Shown: positions 1 through 9,865, counted from the first letter of the stretch. The stretch is 64,000 bases of DNA from JBFMDN01 sp040753915 (GCA_040753915.1 JBFMDN010000006.1:62001-126000), one strand, 5' to 3'. Notes: a model not told the origin generated them from the sequence alone. Program-made: numbers and translations.

Positions 1-44
1 GTTTTCTTAATTTCTTGAAGTGCTATTGAACGGAGGACGATTTC

Positions 45-980
45 ATGGCCAGAAAAAAAATCACTGTGGTAGGGGCGGGAAACGTGGGGGCATCCGTCGC
101 GGCCTACGCATCGGCCCAGGAACTGGGAGATGTGGTCCTTCTCGACATTTTGGAGGGGATTCCACAGGGAAAGGGGCTCGATATGTTCGAGGCTTCCCCG
201 ATCTTCGGCGTGGACACCCGGGTGGTTGGAACCAACAAGTACGAGGATACCAGTGATAGCGATCTCATCATCGTCACCGCCGGCATCGCACGGAAGCCCG
301 GTATGAGCAGGGACGATCTCCTCTCCACTAACGTGCGAATCGTCGGCGAGGTGGCACAGCTCGCGGCCAAGGCTTCTCCCAACGCAATCATGATCGTCGT
401 ATCGAATCCCCTGGACGCCATGGTGTACACGGCATGGAAGAAATCGGGACTGGATCCGAGACGCGTCATGGGAATGGCGGGCGTCCTCGACACCGCCAGG
501 TTCCGATCCTTCATCGCCGAAGAAATAGGCGTGTCGGTAGAAGACGTTCAGGCCCTTGTGCTCGGCGGGCACGGGGATACCATGGTGCCGCTCACACGCT
601 ATTGCTTCGTCGGGGGAATACCCGTAACACGGTTCATCTCCCCCGAAAGGCTCGAAGAGATCGTGCAGAGGACGCGTCAGGGTGGAGCTGAAATCGTGGC
701 GCTTCTCAAAACGGGCAGCGCGTACTATGCTCCTGCCGCGGCAGCAGTGCAAATGGCCCGCTCAGTGGTCCTCGACAAGAAACGCTTACTCCCGTGCGCC
801 GCATACCTGAACGGAGAATTCAACCAGAGGGGCGTGTTTGTTGGGGTTCCTGCCATCCTAGGATCCGCGGGAGTCGAGAGAGTCGTGGATCTCGAGCTCA
901 CCGCGGAAGAACAGGAAGCCCTCGACAGGTCAGTGGACGCGGTTCGTAATCTGGTGAAGGAAGTGGACGCCCTGCTCTAG
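45..980 (+). CDS. mdh: Malate dehydrogenase (LDH-like type)
   Basis: NAD-dependent malate dehydrogenase, interconverting malate and oxaloacetate in the cytosol as part of the TCA cycle. The 311-residue length is normal for the LDH-like MDH family. The Rossmann glycine motif GAGNVG lies at residues 10-15, the substrate-binding arginine loop IARKPGMSRDDL at 81-92 (Arg83, Arg89), the NPLD motif near 121-124, and the catalytic histidine in GGHGD (His176). A GGAGG ribosome site lies about 8 bases before the ATG. It is the first gene in the window, so its operon context upstream is unknown. A 10-bp hairpin follows the stop codon. I am confident of both family and start. Confidence 0.96.
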   Translation: MARKKITVVGAGNVGASVAAYASAQELGDVVLLDILEGIPQGKGLDMFEASPIFGVDTRVVGTNKYEDTSDSDLIIVTAGIARKPGMSRDDLLSTNVRIVGEVAQLAAKASPNAIMIVVSNPLDAMVYTAWKKSGLDPRRVMGMAGVLDTARFRSFIAEEIGVSVEDVQALVLGGHGDTMVPLTRYCFVGGIPVTRFISPERLEEIVQRTRQGGAEIVALLKTGSAYYAPAAAAVQMARSVVLDKKRLLPCAAYLNGEFNQRGVFVGVPAILGSAGVERVVDLELTAEEQEALDRSVDAVRNLVKEVDALL

Positions 981-1025
981 TGCTGCGTCTGCGCGAGACC
1001 TGCAGGTCTGTACAAGAGACATAGC

Positions 1026-1059
1026 GATACTGCCGTCGTTTTCGGGACGCGGCAGTATC
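1026..1059. terminator. Hairpin downstream of mdh, possible terminator or 3' end
   Basis: A perfect 10-bp inverted repeat (GATACTGCCG / CGGCAGTATC) with a 14-base loop begins about 45 bases after the mdh stop. There is no T-tract after it, so it is not a textbook intrinsic terminator. It may stabilise the mdh transcript 3' end or support Rho-dependent termination. The rest of 1060-1330 shows no gene that I can support. Confidence 0.45.
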
Positions 1060-1338
1060 CCACGCCACGTCCACGGCGAAGTGGAGGACTCGCTCCAGCG
1101 AAAGGCTCTGAATCATCGCTGCAGCTCTCGAGCGCTACGGGGCGTCCGTACGGGCTTCTGCGGCCGGACCGCGTTGGAGGGTGCTCTCCGGGAGCACGGA
1201 TTGCCGGCCGAAGGGGGAGAATTTTGGGCGCGGCTGCAAAGGCTCGAGCAAAGTGTAATTTAGAAGCTAATAATATTTTCAGATGTTATGGTCAGAAGTT
1301 AATGTAAAATACCTTTTTGTATCAAGGAATGATCAAGC

Positions 1339-1367
1339 TTGACACTCCATTACCCCTATGTTATTAT
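1339..1367 (+). promoter_or_regulatory. Strong sigma70-type promoter upstream of omptin gene
   Basis: TTGACA (1339-1344), a 17-base spacer and TATTAT (1362-1367) make a near-consensus promoter. Transcription would begin near 1374 and run about 215 bases before the omptin-like start codon at 1591. The surrounding 1255-1560 stretch is visibly more AT-rich than the rest of the window. Confidence 0.65.
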
Positions 1368-1403
1368 TTTTTCGTTCCAAACTGTAAAGCAAAGCAAGTA
1401 TCA

Positions 1404-1439
1404 GTGCTATTTTATCATTGCAATCCAATGCGATAGCAC
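1404..1439 (+). other. Nested stem-loop in the omptin leader
   Basis: GTGCTAT (1404-1410) pairs with ATAGCAC (1433-1439), and inside it CATTG (1416-1420) pairs with CAATG (1426-1430). The structure lies in the long leader between the promoter at 1339 and the omptin-like gene. It could regulate translation, or be part of a small RNA transcribed from that promoter. No known riboswitch class is recognised. Confidence 0.35.
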
Positions 1440-1590
1440 CCATAGCTGAGTGGCGCTTCTCGAAAAGTGCATAACACACTTTAATGCTGCGCCTGCTCTC
1501 GTGGCCTAGAGCTGTACCTGATGCCTGCAAGCTACAGTTGTTTCAAGTCGACTATTCGGCTTTGCATTATATTCCGGCGGTGTGGTGCAC

Positions 1591-2559
1591 ATGAACAAGC
1601 TTGTCGCGCTCTGTGCTGCGGTGGTGGTGATTTTTGCGGGGGGATACAGACATTCTGATGCTCAATCGGTTATCGAACGGCCCACATACCTGGGCAAGGC
1701 AGGTCTATCCTACAGCGTGGGCATTCAACGATTCATTAACAGCTTTTCCTCTTATCAGTTTCCCAATCCCTTTCCTCCGGAGCAGGATCCGCTCAGTCGC
1801 CTGGAGTTTCCCATCGATCAATGGTTTTTCGGTTTATTGAGCGGGATTACGGCTCCGTGCTGGGAGCTCACGGGTCAGCTTTGGTTCAATCTGAACCAGG
1901 AAAGCGCCCTTAAGATGCAGGACAGCGATTGGGACGACGAGTTTCGCCCGTCTCAGAAAACTATCTTCAGCGAATCCCAATGCCGGCTCGATCGCGGCAT
2001 CCTGGTCGACGTGGGACTGAGTTTTTCCACTCCCTTGGAAAGATTTGTGGGAATGCGTCCGGTGACGGGACTCAGGCATCAGTATTTCAAGTTTACCACC
2101 CATGATGGGGTGCAATGGGATCTGAGCGGACATGTCATGGACCTTCCCGGCGATGGAATCGAATTCAGGCAGACCTTTTACCACCTATATCTCGGCGCCA
2201 GCTTTGCTCGCACTTTCTTTGTTCAAGGCATTGCTTCGCGCAGAGCTCCGCTTAATCTGGGGGGTCAGGTGGATTATGCGCTCGTATGGGCCAGCAACGA
2301 GGATCTCCACTTGTTACGGTCAGGCAACCGAATTACCGAGGAAGACACACGAGGCCACTGCTGGCACGTGTCCGCATGGGTAGATCTTTTCCTCAAAGAT
2401 TCCTTGAAGCTAAAGGCAGTTGGGGATCTCAAGCGTGTTGTTACGGACGGCTCCCATCGTTTGACCAATTCAGTGATCGCCCTCGATTTCTCCTTCGACG
2501 GTTCGCGGGTCTGGTCGGATCAGGTCACGGTTTCCGCTGTCGCGGAGCTGACATTCTGA
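1591..2559 (+). CDS. Omptin-like outer membrane aspartyl protease
   Basis: Predicted ten-stranded outer membrane beta-barrel protease of the omptin family (OmpT, Pla, IcsP), which cleaves peptides at the cell surface. About 322 residues, with a signal peptide ending near SDA-QS and C-terminal residues LTF as expected for a barrel. Counting from this start, the catalytic pair aligning with OmpT Asp83/Asp85 is present in QDSDWDD (Asp111, Asp113), and the pair aligning with Asp210/His212 in NEDLHLL (Asp238, His240). The GNRIT segment that follows resembles OmpT's GKRIT. The ATG at 1591 is preferred over the GTG at 1582, because the GGCGG site at 1576-1580 then has a workable spacing. It is convergent with dnaE, with about 40 bases between them. 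Family assignment is from remembered OmpT sequence, so moderate confidence. Confidence 0.72.
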   Translation: MNKLVALCAAVVVIFAGGYRHSDAQSVIERPTYLGKAGLSYSVGIQRFINSFSSYQFPNPFPPEQDPLSRLEFPIDQWFFGLLSGITAPCWELTGQLWFNLNQESALKMQDSDWDDEFRPSQKTIFSESQCRLDRGILVDVGLSFSTPLERFVGMRPVTGLRHQYFKFTTHDGVQWDLSGHVMDLPGDGIEFRQTFYHLYLGASFARTFFVQGIASRRAPLNLGGQVDYALVWASNEDLHLLRSGNRITEEDTRGHCWHVSAWVDLFLKDSLKLKAVGDLKRVVTDGSHRLTNSVIALDFSFDGSRVWSDQVTVSAVAELTF

Positions 2560-2601
2560 TGACCGCGACGAAGCATGACCGCTATTGAGCCGCTTGCTCT
2601 C

Positions 2602-5600
2602 TCACTCGAAGGAAGCCGGTTGGTACCCGAAAGTGTTGTGGAGCTCGGCGAGAAAGACTTCCGAAGCTTCACATGCCACAGATCCGAGGCTGATGATCGT
2701 CTCCGAGCGGCTGGGAATTACAACCCGCAGAGTGACCGGGGTGCGGCCTTTGTGCCGGTGGAGGATTCTCTTGAGCTCTTTGATCTGGTCCGCATCCGCT
2801 CCCATGGTGCTCAATCGTATCTGTATGCGATTACTGTAATGCCGCGGAGCGTCGGCCAGTCTATGGATGTCTTGAGCGAGCACCTTGGGAGCTTCCTGGT
2901 CTCCTTCCCGTATTCCTGAGATCATCACCGGCTCTCCCGATTGGAGCAGCTCGATGGAAGATCTGTACAGGTCGGAAAAGACCGTGACCTCTGTTTCGCC
3001 GGTGAGATCCTCCAGCGCGAGGAAGGCCATGCGCTCCCCTTTCTTGGTGGTGATCTCCTTGATCTTCTTGATCAGACCGGCCATCCTCACGAGCGTCTGG
3101 GGAGGGATGTCCGGCAGCTTGGCAGCTTGTGCAGTCACAAACTTCTTGATGAGCGCCTCGTAATTCATCAGCGGGTGTCCAGTTACATAGAATCCCATGA
3201 GATCCTTTTCAAAGGAGAGCTTGACGAGATCCTCCCATTCCGGAAGATCGGGAATGGGCATGTCCGGGAAGCTGCCTGAGTGTCCGGGAAGGCACTCCGG
3301 CTCGAAGAGGTTCACCTGTCCCGCGTTCTTCTCTCGCTGAAAGCTGGCAGCCTCTTCGAGGATAGTGTCCAGAGCTTCGTGCATGGCACGGCGCGAAGGT
3401 GCCATCCCGTCGAATGCCCCGCACTTGATCAAGCTCTCCATCACCTTCTTGTTCACTTTGCGCAGGTCTACCCGCCGGGCAAAATCGTAGAGGGAGCAAA
3501 ACGGACCATTCTCCTCCCGCGCGTCGATAATGGATCGCACAGCTCCTTCGCCCACGTTCTTGACTGCCGACAACCCGAAAACGATCTTTCCATCCACCAC
3601 GTGGAAATCGTCGTACGACTCGTTCACGTGGGGCGGAAGGACGACTATTCCCATATCCCGGCACGCGGAAATGTACGTCGTGACCTTGTCCGTATTCCCT
3701 GATTCACAACTGAGCTGAGCGGCCATGAATTCTGCAGGATAGTGGGTCTTCAGGTAAGACGTTTGATACGTGATCATTGCATACGCGGCAGAATGTGATT
3801 TGTTGAACCCGTACCCCGCGAATTTTTCCATGAGCTCGAAGATGTAGGCCGCCTTCTCAGGGTCGATGTTATTCTTCACCGCACCTTTCTCAAAGCGGCT
3901 CTTCTGCTCCGCCATCTCCGAGACTTTCTTTTTCCCCATGGCTCGGCGCAAGAGATCGGCCTCTCCGAGGGAGTAGTCTGCCAGAGCTTTGGCGATGCTC
4001 ATAACCTGCTCCTGATACACGATGACACCGTACGTCTCCTTCAGGATAGGCTCAAGCTCAGGCAATGGATACTCGATGGCCGTACGCCCATGCTTTCGGT
4101 TGATGAAATCGTCCACCATTCCTGACTCAAGGGGGCCCGGCCTGTACAGGGCGAGGATAGCGATGAGATCCTCAAACACGGAAGGTTTGAATTTGATGAG
4201 TATGTCCCTCATTCCAGAGGATTCAAGCTGAAACACGCCCAAGGTGTCTCCTCTGCAGAGAGACTCGAAGGTTTCCTTGTCGTCCAGCGGAATCGATCCC
4301 AGATCAAGCTTCTTCCCGCTCGCTTTTTCAATGAGCTTCAGGGCGCGATCGACTACGGTGAGGGTTTTCAACCCCAAGAAGTCGAACTTTACCAGCCCTA
4401 TTCTTTCCACCCAGGTCATGTCGAACTGGGTTATGGTTTCCTTGTTGTTGCCCAAATACAGAGGAAGATGCTCCACAAGAGGTCTGTCCGAGATGACGAT
4501 CCCGGCTGCGTGTGTCGACGCATGCCGGGCCAGGCCTTCCAGAGATCTGGCTATATCGATGAGCTCTTTCACCTGGGGCGATTGATCCATCAACTGCTTC
4601 AGTCTGGGTTCTTTCTTGAGAGCAGAGTCGAGTGTGATCTTCAGCTCGTCGGGGATGAGCTTGGCAATTTTGTCCGCTTCCGCGTAGGGGAGGCCCATGA
4701 CCCGCGCGACATCCCGCACCACTGCTTTGGCCTGCATCCTTCCGAAAGTGATGATTTGGGCCACATTATCTTTGCCGTATTTCCGGGATACGTATTCGAT
4801 GACGCGATCTCTGCCATCGGTGCAGAAGTCCACGTCGATATCGGGCATGCTCTTGCGCTCCGGATTGAGGAACCGCTCGAACAGGAGCTTGTACCGTATG
4901 GGATCGATGTCGGTGATACCGAGGCTGTAGGCTGCCAGGGAGCCTGCTGCGGAACCCCGTCCCGGACCGACGGGAATTCCGTTGTTTCGGGCATAATTGA
5001 TGAAATCCGCGACGATAAGAAAATATCCTGAGAAGCCCATTTCCTGGATCAGGCGGATCTCCGTATCGAGGCGTTGGCGGTATTCCTCCTCTGTGGCGGG
5101 ATCAATTTCTCCCCTTTCCATGAGCGCATGCAGCCGTCGCTCGAATCCCGCGCGAGCATCCTTTTCGAGCCTCTCCCGTAGAGTCTCTCCCGTCCCCAGA
5201 TCGAACCGGGGCATATGGGTCTCGTTGAATTCCAGGAGCAAGGAGCATCTGTCTGCGATGACCCTCGTGGTCTTAAGGGCCTCGGGGACTTCGCGAAAAT
5301 CGTGGGCCATCTGCTCCGGCGACTTGAAGTAAAACTGATCGGTGCTGAATCCGAGCCGCTCTTCGTCAGCAAGGAGCTTCCCTGTCTGTATGCACAGGAG
5401 CGCCTCATGGGCCCGATGATCCGACCGGTCCAGGTAATGGCAGTCGTTGGTCGCTACCACTTTCAGGTCGAGCTTCTTGGCCATTTCCAGCAGGGCGCTA
5501 TTGACCCGGCGCTGCTCTGGAATGCCGTTCTCCTGCAATTCCAGGTAGAAGCGCTCGGGTGTGAACAGATCCCGGAACCAGCCGGCCACCTCATAGGCCC

Positions 5601-6069
5601 CCTCTTCGTCTCCGACCAGCAGGCGCGACGGAATCTCGCCGGACAGGCAAGCGCTCAAGCATACCAGTCCGGTGCTGTACTGCTCCAGTAGCTCCTTATC
5701 GATCCGCGGTTTGTAGTAAAACCCTTCCATGTACCCGCTGGTAACGAGCTTGCAGAGATTGCGATACCCCTTCTCGTTTTCGCACAAGAGTACCAGGTGA
5801 TAGGAGGTGACCTCGCCCATTCGGGCGGAGTGGTCGAACCGCGACCCTGGCGCGACGTAGACCTCGCATCCCACAATCGGCTTGAGCCCGGCTGCTTGTA
5901 CGTTGGCATAGAAATCCATGGCGCCGAAGAGGTTGCCGTGATCCGTGACAGCAACGGCCGGCATCCCATATTCTTTGGTTCGTGCAATGAGGTCGGGTAT
6001 CCTGAGGGCCCCATCCAGGAGCGAATAATGAGAATGAACATGGAGGTGAACGAAATCCGCCTGCGGCAT
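2602..6069 (-). CDS. dnaE: DNA polymerase III subunit alpha
   Basis: Replicative DNA polymerase catalytic subunit (family C), 1155 residues, typical for DnaE1. The N-terminal PHP domain (residues 6 to about 210) keeps a metal-binding pattern, with HLHVHSH at 8-14 and VTDHGN near 41-46. The polymerase core has GPGRGSAAGS (368-377) and PDIDVDF (409-415) with two of the catalytic aspartates. A helix-hairpin-helix region and an OB fold follow (around LVRMAGLIKKIKE and GEPVMISG near the C-terminus). It reads against its neighbours and is probably transcribed alone. The start is an ATG after a GGGAAG stretch. The retained PHP histidines suggest this domain may still bind metal. Confidence 0.97.
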   Translation of the reverse strand: MPQADFVHLHVHSHYSLLDGALRIPDLIARTKEYGMPAVAVTDHGNLFGAMDFYANVQAAGLKPIVGCEVYVAPGSRFDHSARMGEVTSYHLVLLCENEKGYRNLCKLVTSGYMEGFYYKPRIDKELLEQYSTGLVCLSACLSGEIPSRLLVGDEEGAYEVAGWFRDLFTPERFYLELQENGIPEQRRVNSALLEMAKKLDLKVVATNDCHYLDRSDHRAHEALLCIQTGKLLADEERLGFSTDQFYFKSPEQMAHDFREVPEALKTTRVIADRCSLLLEFNETHMPRFDLGTGETLRERLEKDARAGFERRLHALMERGEIDPATEEEYRQRLDTEIRLIQEMGFSGYFLIVADFINYARNNGIPVGPGRGSAAGSLAAYSLGITDIDPIRYKLLFERFLNPERKSMPDIDVDFCTDGRDRVIEYVSRKYGKDNVAQIITFGRMQAKAVVRDVARVMGLPYAEADKIAKLIPDELKITLDSALKKEPRLKQLMDQSPQVKELIDIARSLEGLARHASTHAAGIVISDRPLVEHLPLYLGNNKETITQFDMTWVERIGLVKFDFLGLKTLTVVDRALKLIEKASGKKLDLGSIPLDDKETFESLCRGDTLGVFQLESSGMRDILIKFKPSVFEDLIAILALYRPGPLESGMVDDFINRKHGRTAIEYPLPELEPILKETYGVIVYQEQVMSIAKALADYSLGEADLLRRAMGKKKVSEMAEQKSRFEKGAVKNNIDPEKAAYIFELMEKFAGYGFNKSHSAAYAMITYQTSYLKTHYPAEFMAAQLSCESGNTDKVTTYISACRDMGIVVLPPHVNESYDDFHVVDGKIVFGLSAVKNVGEGAVRSIIDAREENGPFCSLYDFARRVDLRKVNKKVMESLIKCGAFDGMAPSRRAMHEALDTILEEAASFQREKNAGQVNLFEPECLPGHSGSFPDMPIPDLPEWEDLVKLSFEKDLMGFYVTGHPLMNYEALIKKFVTAQAAKLPDIPPQTLVRMAGLIKKIKEITTKKGERMAFLALEDLTGETEVTVFSDLYRSSIELLQSGEPVMISGIREGDQEAPKVLAQDIHRLADAPRHYSNRIQIRLSTMGADADQIKELKRILHRHKGRTPVTLRVVIPSRSETIISLGSVACEASEVFLAELHNTFGYQPASFE

Positions 6070-6159
6070 GGTGCTTCCCTATCTATGCAATATAACTACT
6101 TATTTTATCTCGTGTCTCCCACAATATCACCGACCCTTCTTGTGCGCAAGGCCCGGCAA

Positions 6160-6618
6160 GGGGTCAGGTCTTGTTTTTTGCTGTCTTTCCTTTCCCGCCG
6201 AACCAGCTGGGTCACTAGAACGTTATGCAGCCATTAACGCTGTGCAATCTCTCTTCCCAAATGGTCATGGTGCACATGTCCCTTGGCAACCGCGCGGCCT
6301 CGTTGCAACCCCGACCGGACTCTCCCCGGGACACCACGTAGCGGGGGGTGGTAGACATGTCGAGGGCCGCAAGCCATCAAGCTCAGGGCTGCTTCCTGGT
6401 TCAGACATCCTGTAACAATCACCTATGAGGCAATTCGCCAGACAAATCAAATAATAATATCGCGGCCCAAAATGCCCGGGGACTGAGTCCCTGTCAAAAT
6501 GATAAAGGAAAACCGCTGGCCAGCGATTCCCTCAGGAAAGCGCGATTCTTGGAAGTCTGGTCCTGAGTGATTGAGCTGTCTTCTTTGTGAATTGATTCAA
6601 GATACAAGACCTGACCCC
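6160..6618. repeat. Family A repeat, copy 1 (GGGGTCAGGTCTTGT ends)
   Basis: About 459 bases bounded by inverted ends: GGGGTCAGGTCTTGT at 6160-6174 and its exact reverse complement at 6604-6618. The right third (about 6530-6600) resembles the copies at 7767 and 14917, including a segment like CTGAGTGATTGAGCTGTC. The element ends two bases before the stop codon of the minus-strand gene at 6621. No transposase is encoded. The 90 bases between it and dnaE hold only the dnaE leader. Confidence 0.65.
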
Positions 6619-6620
6619 GA

Positions 6621-7511
6621 TCAGCGCATCCTTCGGAAAGGATCCACACTGAGCAGACGGCAGAGGTCCTCCATGGGTCCGTAGTCGAGCGCTTCCACGA
6701 ATCGTTCGATTTTTCTGGCCTGGTCCAAGGCAGGATGGCCCAGTGGAATGGCTATCAGCGCTGCTTTCATTCTAGACGCAAGGTCCGGAGGGGTGGATCC
6801 GAGGGACGCGACCGGCCAGTCGGGATACAGCGGTGTGCTACACAGCTCGGGCAGGGCTTCATGACGCATCTCGTTAAGAACGCGAAAATCCTGGATACTG
6901 ATCTTTCCTTCCCGCTGCATGGTCTCCAGGATATTGGTCCTCACTGTTCCCACGTCCGCTTTCTTGTCCCTCACCGCGTAAACCACTTCGTCATGGGATT
7001 CCTTCGCTGATTCCAGCAGAAGCCTCAAATCTTTCTCAGGCACTATGCCCGCTTTCACGATTTCTCCTTTGGCGAACAACCATCCGCCTGGAGAAGAAAG
7101 TTTGGGACACATCAGCACCTTTCCCTTCAGGTCAGCCAGCGTCGAGATTCCACTATCCCGCCGCGTGAAGATCACGCCGCCCATCATGTTGCCGGAGTTC
7201 TGATACTTGACAGTGACCAGCGCCGTGGCACCCTTCTTCACCTTTGCTTTCACGTAGAACCAGGGATTGGTGAAGATGAATTCCGAACGATTGGCGTCGC
7301 AAAAATCCATAAATTTGCTGAACGAGAGAGGTACAACCGTGACCTTCTCCCCCAGCCGCTCTGTAAGATATGATTCAATGCCTCCCCACTCTTTCAGAGC
7401 AACATCGGGTCCCCTCTGCGCCAGCATTCCGATCTTGACATCTCCCCAGGAAATTGAACCCCAGAGAATGATCACTATAACGATCCATGTACTCTTGAAG
7501 CGTTCTCTCAT
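6621..7511 (-). CDS. PhnD-like phosphate/phosphonate ABC transporter substrate-binding protein
   Basis: Periplasmic binding protein of the phosphate/phosphite/phosphonate class (PhnD, PF12974 type), about 296 residues. A signal peptide (MRERFKSTWIVIVIILWGSISWG) precedes DVKIGMLAQRGPDVALKEWGG. Further family features are the SEFIFTNPWFYV segment, FTRRDSGISTLADLKGKVL, and AVRDKKADVGTVRTNILETM. I place the start at 7511, where a GAGGAGG site stands 7-8 bases upstream; the open frame extends to 7688 but that part does not look like protein. No permease or ATPase is adjacent, so it is an orphan binding protein, as is common for such proteins that feed sensor kinases. The ligand is unknown. Confidence 0.82.
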   Translation of the reverse strand: MRERFKSTWIVIVIILWGSISWGDVKIGMLAQRGPDVALKEWGGIESYLTERLGEKVTVVPLSFSKFMDFCDANRSEFIFTNPWFYVKAKVKKGATALVTVKYQNSGNMMGGVIFTRRDSGISTLADLKGKVLMCPKLSSPGGWLFAKGEIVKAGIVPEKDLRLLLESAKESHDEVVYAVRDKKADVGTVRTNILETMQREGKISIQDFRVLNEMRHEALPELCSTPLYPDWPVASLGSTPPDLASRMKAALIAIPLGHPALDQARKIERFVEALDYGPMEDLCRLLSVDPFRRMR

Positions 7512-7766
7512 CGAGGTGTCCTCCTCTGCCATGTTGTGCTGAAGCGTACCCATTTGTTCCGGAATTGTACCAGGGGTTCGCCAATTCCGGCGGCCCCCCT
7601 GAATCCGGTCCAGCCAGAGTGTTCCTGACGGCTGCAACAATTTCTGATGGTGTCTCAAGAGGCAAGGGGGCAATAAGACATCGTCCATTCTCGATGAACG
7701 GGCCCCTTTTTTTCTGCTTTTGAGCGTATCTCAGCCCCCTAGCTGCGTCAACCGATTTTTCTGCCA

Positions 7767-8091
7767 GGGGTCAGGCTTGTTTTTTGGTGTTTTCTCTTCC
7801 CGCCGGGCCGGCCGCAGAGTGAAGTCTAACGCAGCCCTTCACGCGTGGGAATCTTCGTCGCGACTGGTCATGGTGCTCACGAACCTTGGGGACTGCCCGG
7901 CCGCGTTGCGACAAGACACGGACTCTCGCCGGGAGACAAGGGAGGCAATCGAGAGAGGGCGTAAGGCAGCGCTATTCGATCATGCTGTCAGATGATGAGG
8001 TGCCCCCGGGGAATGGCCATTCTCGGCAGTCTGGTCATGAGCGATTGAGCTATTCTTCCCGTGAAGCAATTCAAGAAGCAAGCGTGATCCT
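7767..8091. repeat. Family A repeat, copy 2
   Basis: About 325 bases, from GGGGTCAGGCTTGTTTTTTG (7767) to an imperfect inverted copy, CAAGAAGCAAGCGTGATCC, ending at 8090. The internal sequence matches copy 3 at 14917-15230 over most of its length, including the GGCCATTCTCGGCAGTCTGG and CATGAGCGATTGAGCTATTC segments. The 255 bases between it and the binding-protein start at 7511 hold only that gene's leader, with no further gene. Confidence 0.7.
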
Positions 8092-8170
8092 ATCACTTGC
8101 CAGTGGGGTCGAGACCATTTGTAAAGGTGAGTACGGACTCTAGGGTAACCCCAAGGGGCTCTTCTTGGCT

Positions 8171-9577
8171 TCACTTGAGGATTCCCATCCGTCGCTCGAG
8201 GATGGCCCGGTTCAGCTTGTAGTTTACCAGCGCGCTATAATAATTCCCTTGAGCCTGAGCAAGATACCGTTGCGCATCGAGCACTTCCGTGTAGGTGGCT
8301 GTATGTTCCCTGTACTGTACCTCGTTGATTCTAAAACTTTCCTTACGGTATTCCACTGCCTTGCGATAGTCGCGGATATTGCTTTCAGCACGCTTCAAGT
8401 CCAGATATGCTTCCTTCACCGCTTCCATGATTTCTCTCACAAGCTGCGTCTGCTGAACGACCGCGCGGTCATGGGAGGCCCTTTTTTCAAGCACTGTATC
8501 TTTGTTACGAAACATGTTAAGATCCCAAGAAAGCAGGCCGGCGACGCTCCAGTCGTTGGTACCCTCATGATCTATCACATTCCAATCATCATTGAATCGA
8601 GAGCCCTGAACTTGGAGCGTAACGGTCGGCAGCAGATCACCACGCGCGGCCTTAATGAGTTCCATGGCTTGCTGCACGGAAATGTTTGCTCGTCGTATCT
8701 CCAGCCTGTGTGCAGCGGCTATACGGTAAATGTCCGGCAGACCGAGAGGCAGGGGAACAATCCTCAAATCCCGCTCAATCTCGATGGCAGTTTCCTGGGG
8801 AAATCCGAGCAACAGATTGAGCTGAGCCTTGTAGCGTCCTACCTCGGTTAGGGCATCTGTTCTATCAATTATGGCTGAAGCCAACTGACCTTCAGTGGCT
8901 AGCAAGTCGACCTTCGTAACAGTCCCGGCTTTGAGGAATTTTCTCGTTTGATCCCTCAAAGATTTGAGAGCCGAGATGGATTGATTCGCCACATCCAAAG
9001 TCAATTCCGCCTTTAGCAGCGAATAGTAGGCCTCATAAACCTTGAGGATGAGATCCTGTTTGTCAATTTCAAGTTGGATCTTAGAATAATCGACCCCCAG
9101 CTTGGCGTACCTGTAGTTGGCGAGAAGTTTACCTCCGGAGTATATGGGCTGGCTCAGCGTGGCTGACAGGGTGAAATACTTATATGGATCAATTCGAAAC
9201 GGGTAGTCTGCATAAGGATGTTGGGAGCTATCTCTTCGACTATTATGAGCGGCGGCAAGGTTAGCAACATTAGATCCTTGCTTGTATCTGTATCCTGCTG
9301 CCGAATACTCAAGGCTCAGGGTAGGAAACATGTCCGAATAGGTTTCTCGTCGCCGGTAATCGCTCTCTTTCACGGCTATTTGGGCGTCGATGATGCTCAG
9401 ATTCCTTCTAAGCGCAATTTCTACGGCTTGTGGAAGATTGAACACTATTGAGCGCTGTTCTGGCTCTAACTTGCTGCCTTTTGCGTGTGTATCGCCAGTA
9501 GCGCAGACAGTAAAGATCGTCATAGCGCTTACCAAACCGACTGATAATTTTCCAGTCGCCGATGTCAGGAATCTCAT
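8171..9577 (-). CDS. TolC-family outer membrane efflux protein
   Basis: Outer membrane channel of the TolC/OEP family, about 468 residues, the exit duct of a tripartite efflux pump. A signal peptide (MRFLTSATGKLSVGLVSAMT...) is followed by two related OEP halves rich in amphipathic helices; LPQAVEIALRRNLSIIDAQI and LNLLLGFPQETAIEIERDL are typical. I choose the ATG at 9577 because of the AGGAGGG upstream and because it starts the signal peptide. The gene lies 288 bases after the permease gene at 9866, on the same strand, so it completes the MacAB-type efflux operon or has its own weak promoter in that gap, where I see no other gene. Confidence 0.88.
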   Translation of the reverse strand: MRFLTSATGKLSVGLVSAMTIFTVCATGDTHAKGSKLEPEQRSIVFNLPQAVEIALRRNLSIIDAQIAVKESDYRRRETYSDMFPTLSLEYSAAGYRYKQGSNVANLAAAHNSRRDSSQHPYADYPFRIDPYKYFTLSATLSQPIYSGGKLLANYRYAKLGVDYSKIQLEIDKQDLILKVYEAYYSLLKAELTLDVANQSISALKSLRDQTRKFLKAGTVTKVDLLATEGQLASAIIDRTDALTEVGRYKAQLNLLLGFPQETAIEIERDLRIVPLPLGLPDIYRIAAAHRLEIRRANISVQQAMELIKAARGDLLPTVTLQVQGSRFNDDWNVIDHEGTNDWSVAGLLSWDLNMFRNKDTVLEKRASHDRAVVQQTQLVREIMEAVKEAYLDLKRAESNIRDYRKAVEYRKESFRINEVQYREHTATYTEVLDAQRYLAQAQGNYYSALVNYKLNRAILERRMGILK

Positions 9578-9865
9578 CGCACCATACCCTCCTGAATATG
9601 AACCCGGATAATGGTCGTGACAATCAAACACGGCTCAAAGTCCGCTCAAGTCATGTGACCCAACAACTTGGCGTGTCCTGCCAAATTGTCGGTTGGAATC
9701 TTGATGGTCAGCGCGCGACACAGCGCTGGCCTCTTTCCCAAAATGTCGCTTTCAACCGTCTGTCGTTGAAGAATTCGGCAATAATTTTCGTCCTATGCCT
9801 ACCGTTCTGGACGGAAGCTCTTTCATCTTGTTTCCGCCACAGTACTGACGCCCGACTTCGCTCCC

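Noticed and set aside
2575..2919. 114-codon plus-strand open frame downstream of the omptin-like gene
   Set aside because: Antisense to the dnaE 3' end, which encodes a conserved C-terminus.
7512..7688. Upstream extension of the phosphonate-binding protein frame
   Set aside because: The added 59 residues lack protein character and would place the signal peptide internally; a GAGGAGG site supports the start at 7511.
7886..8143. Short open frames within the family A repeats
   Set aside because: Similar peptides recur in copies 2 and 3 only because the DNA is repeated; frames shift between copies, so there is no coding constraint.
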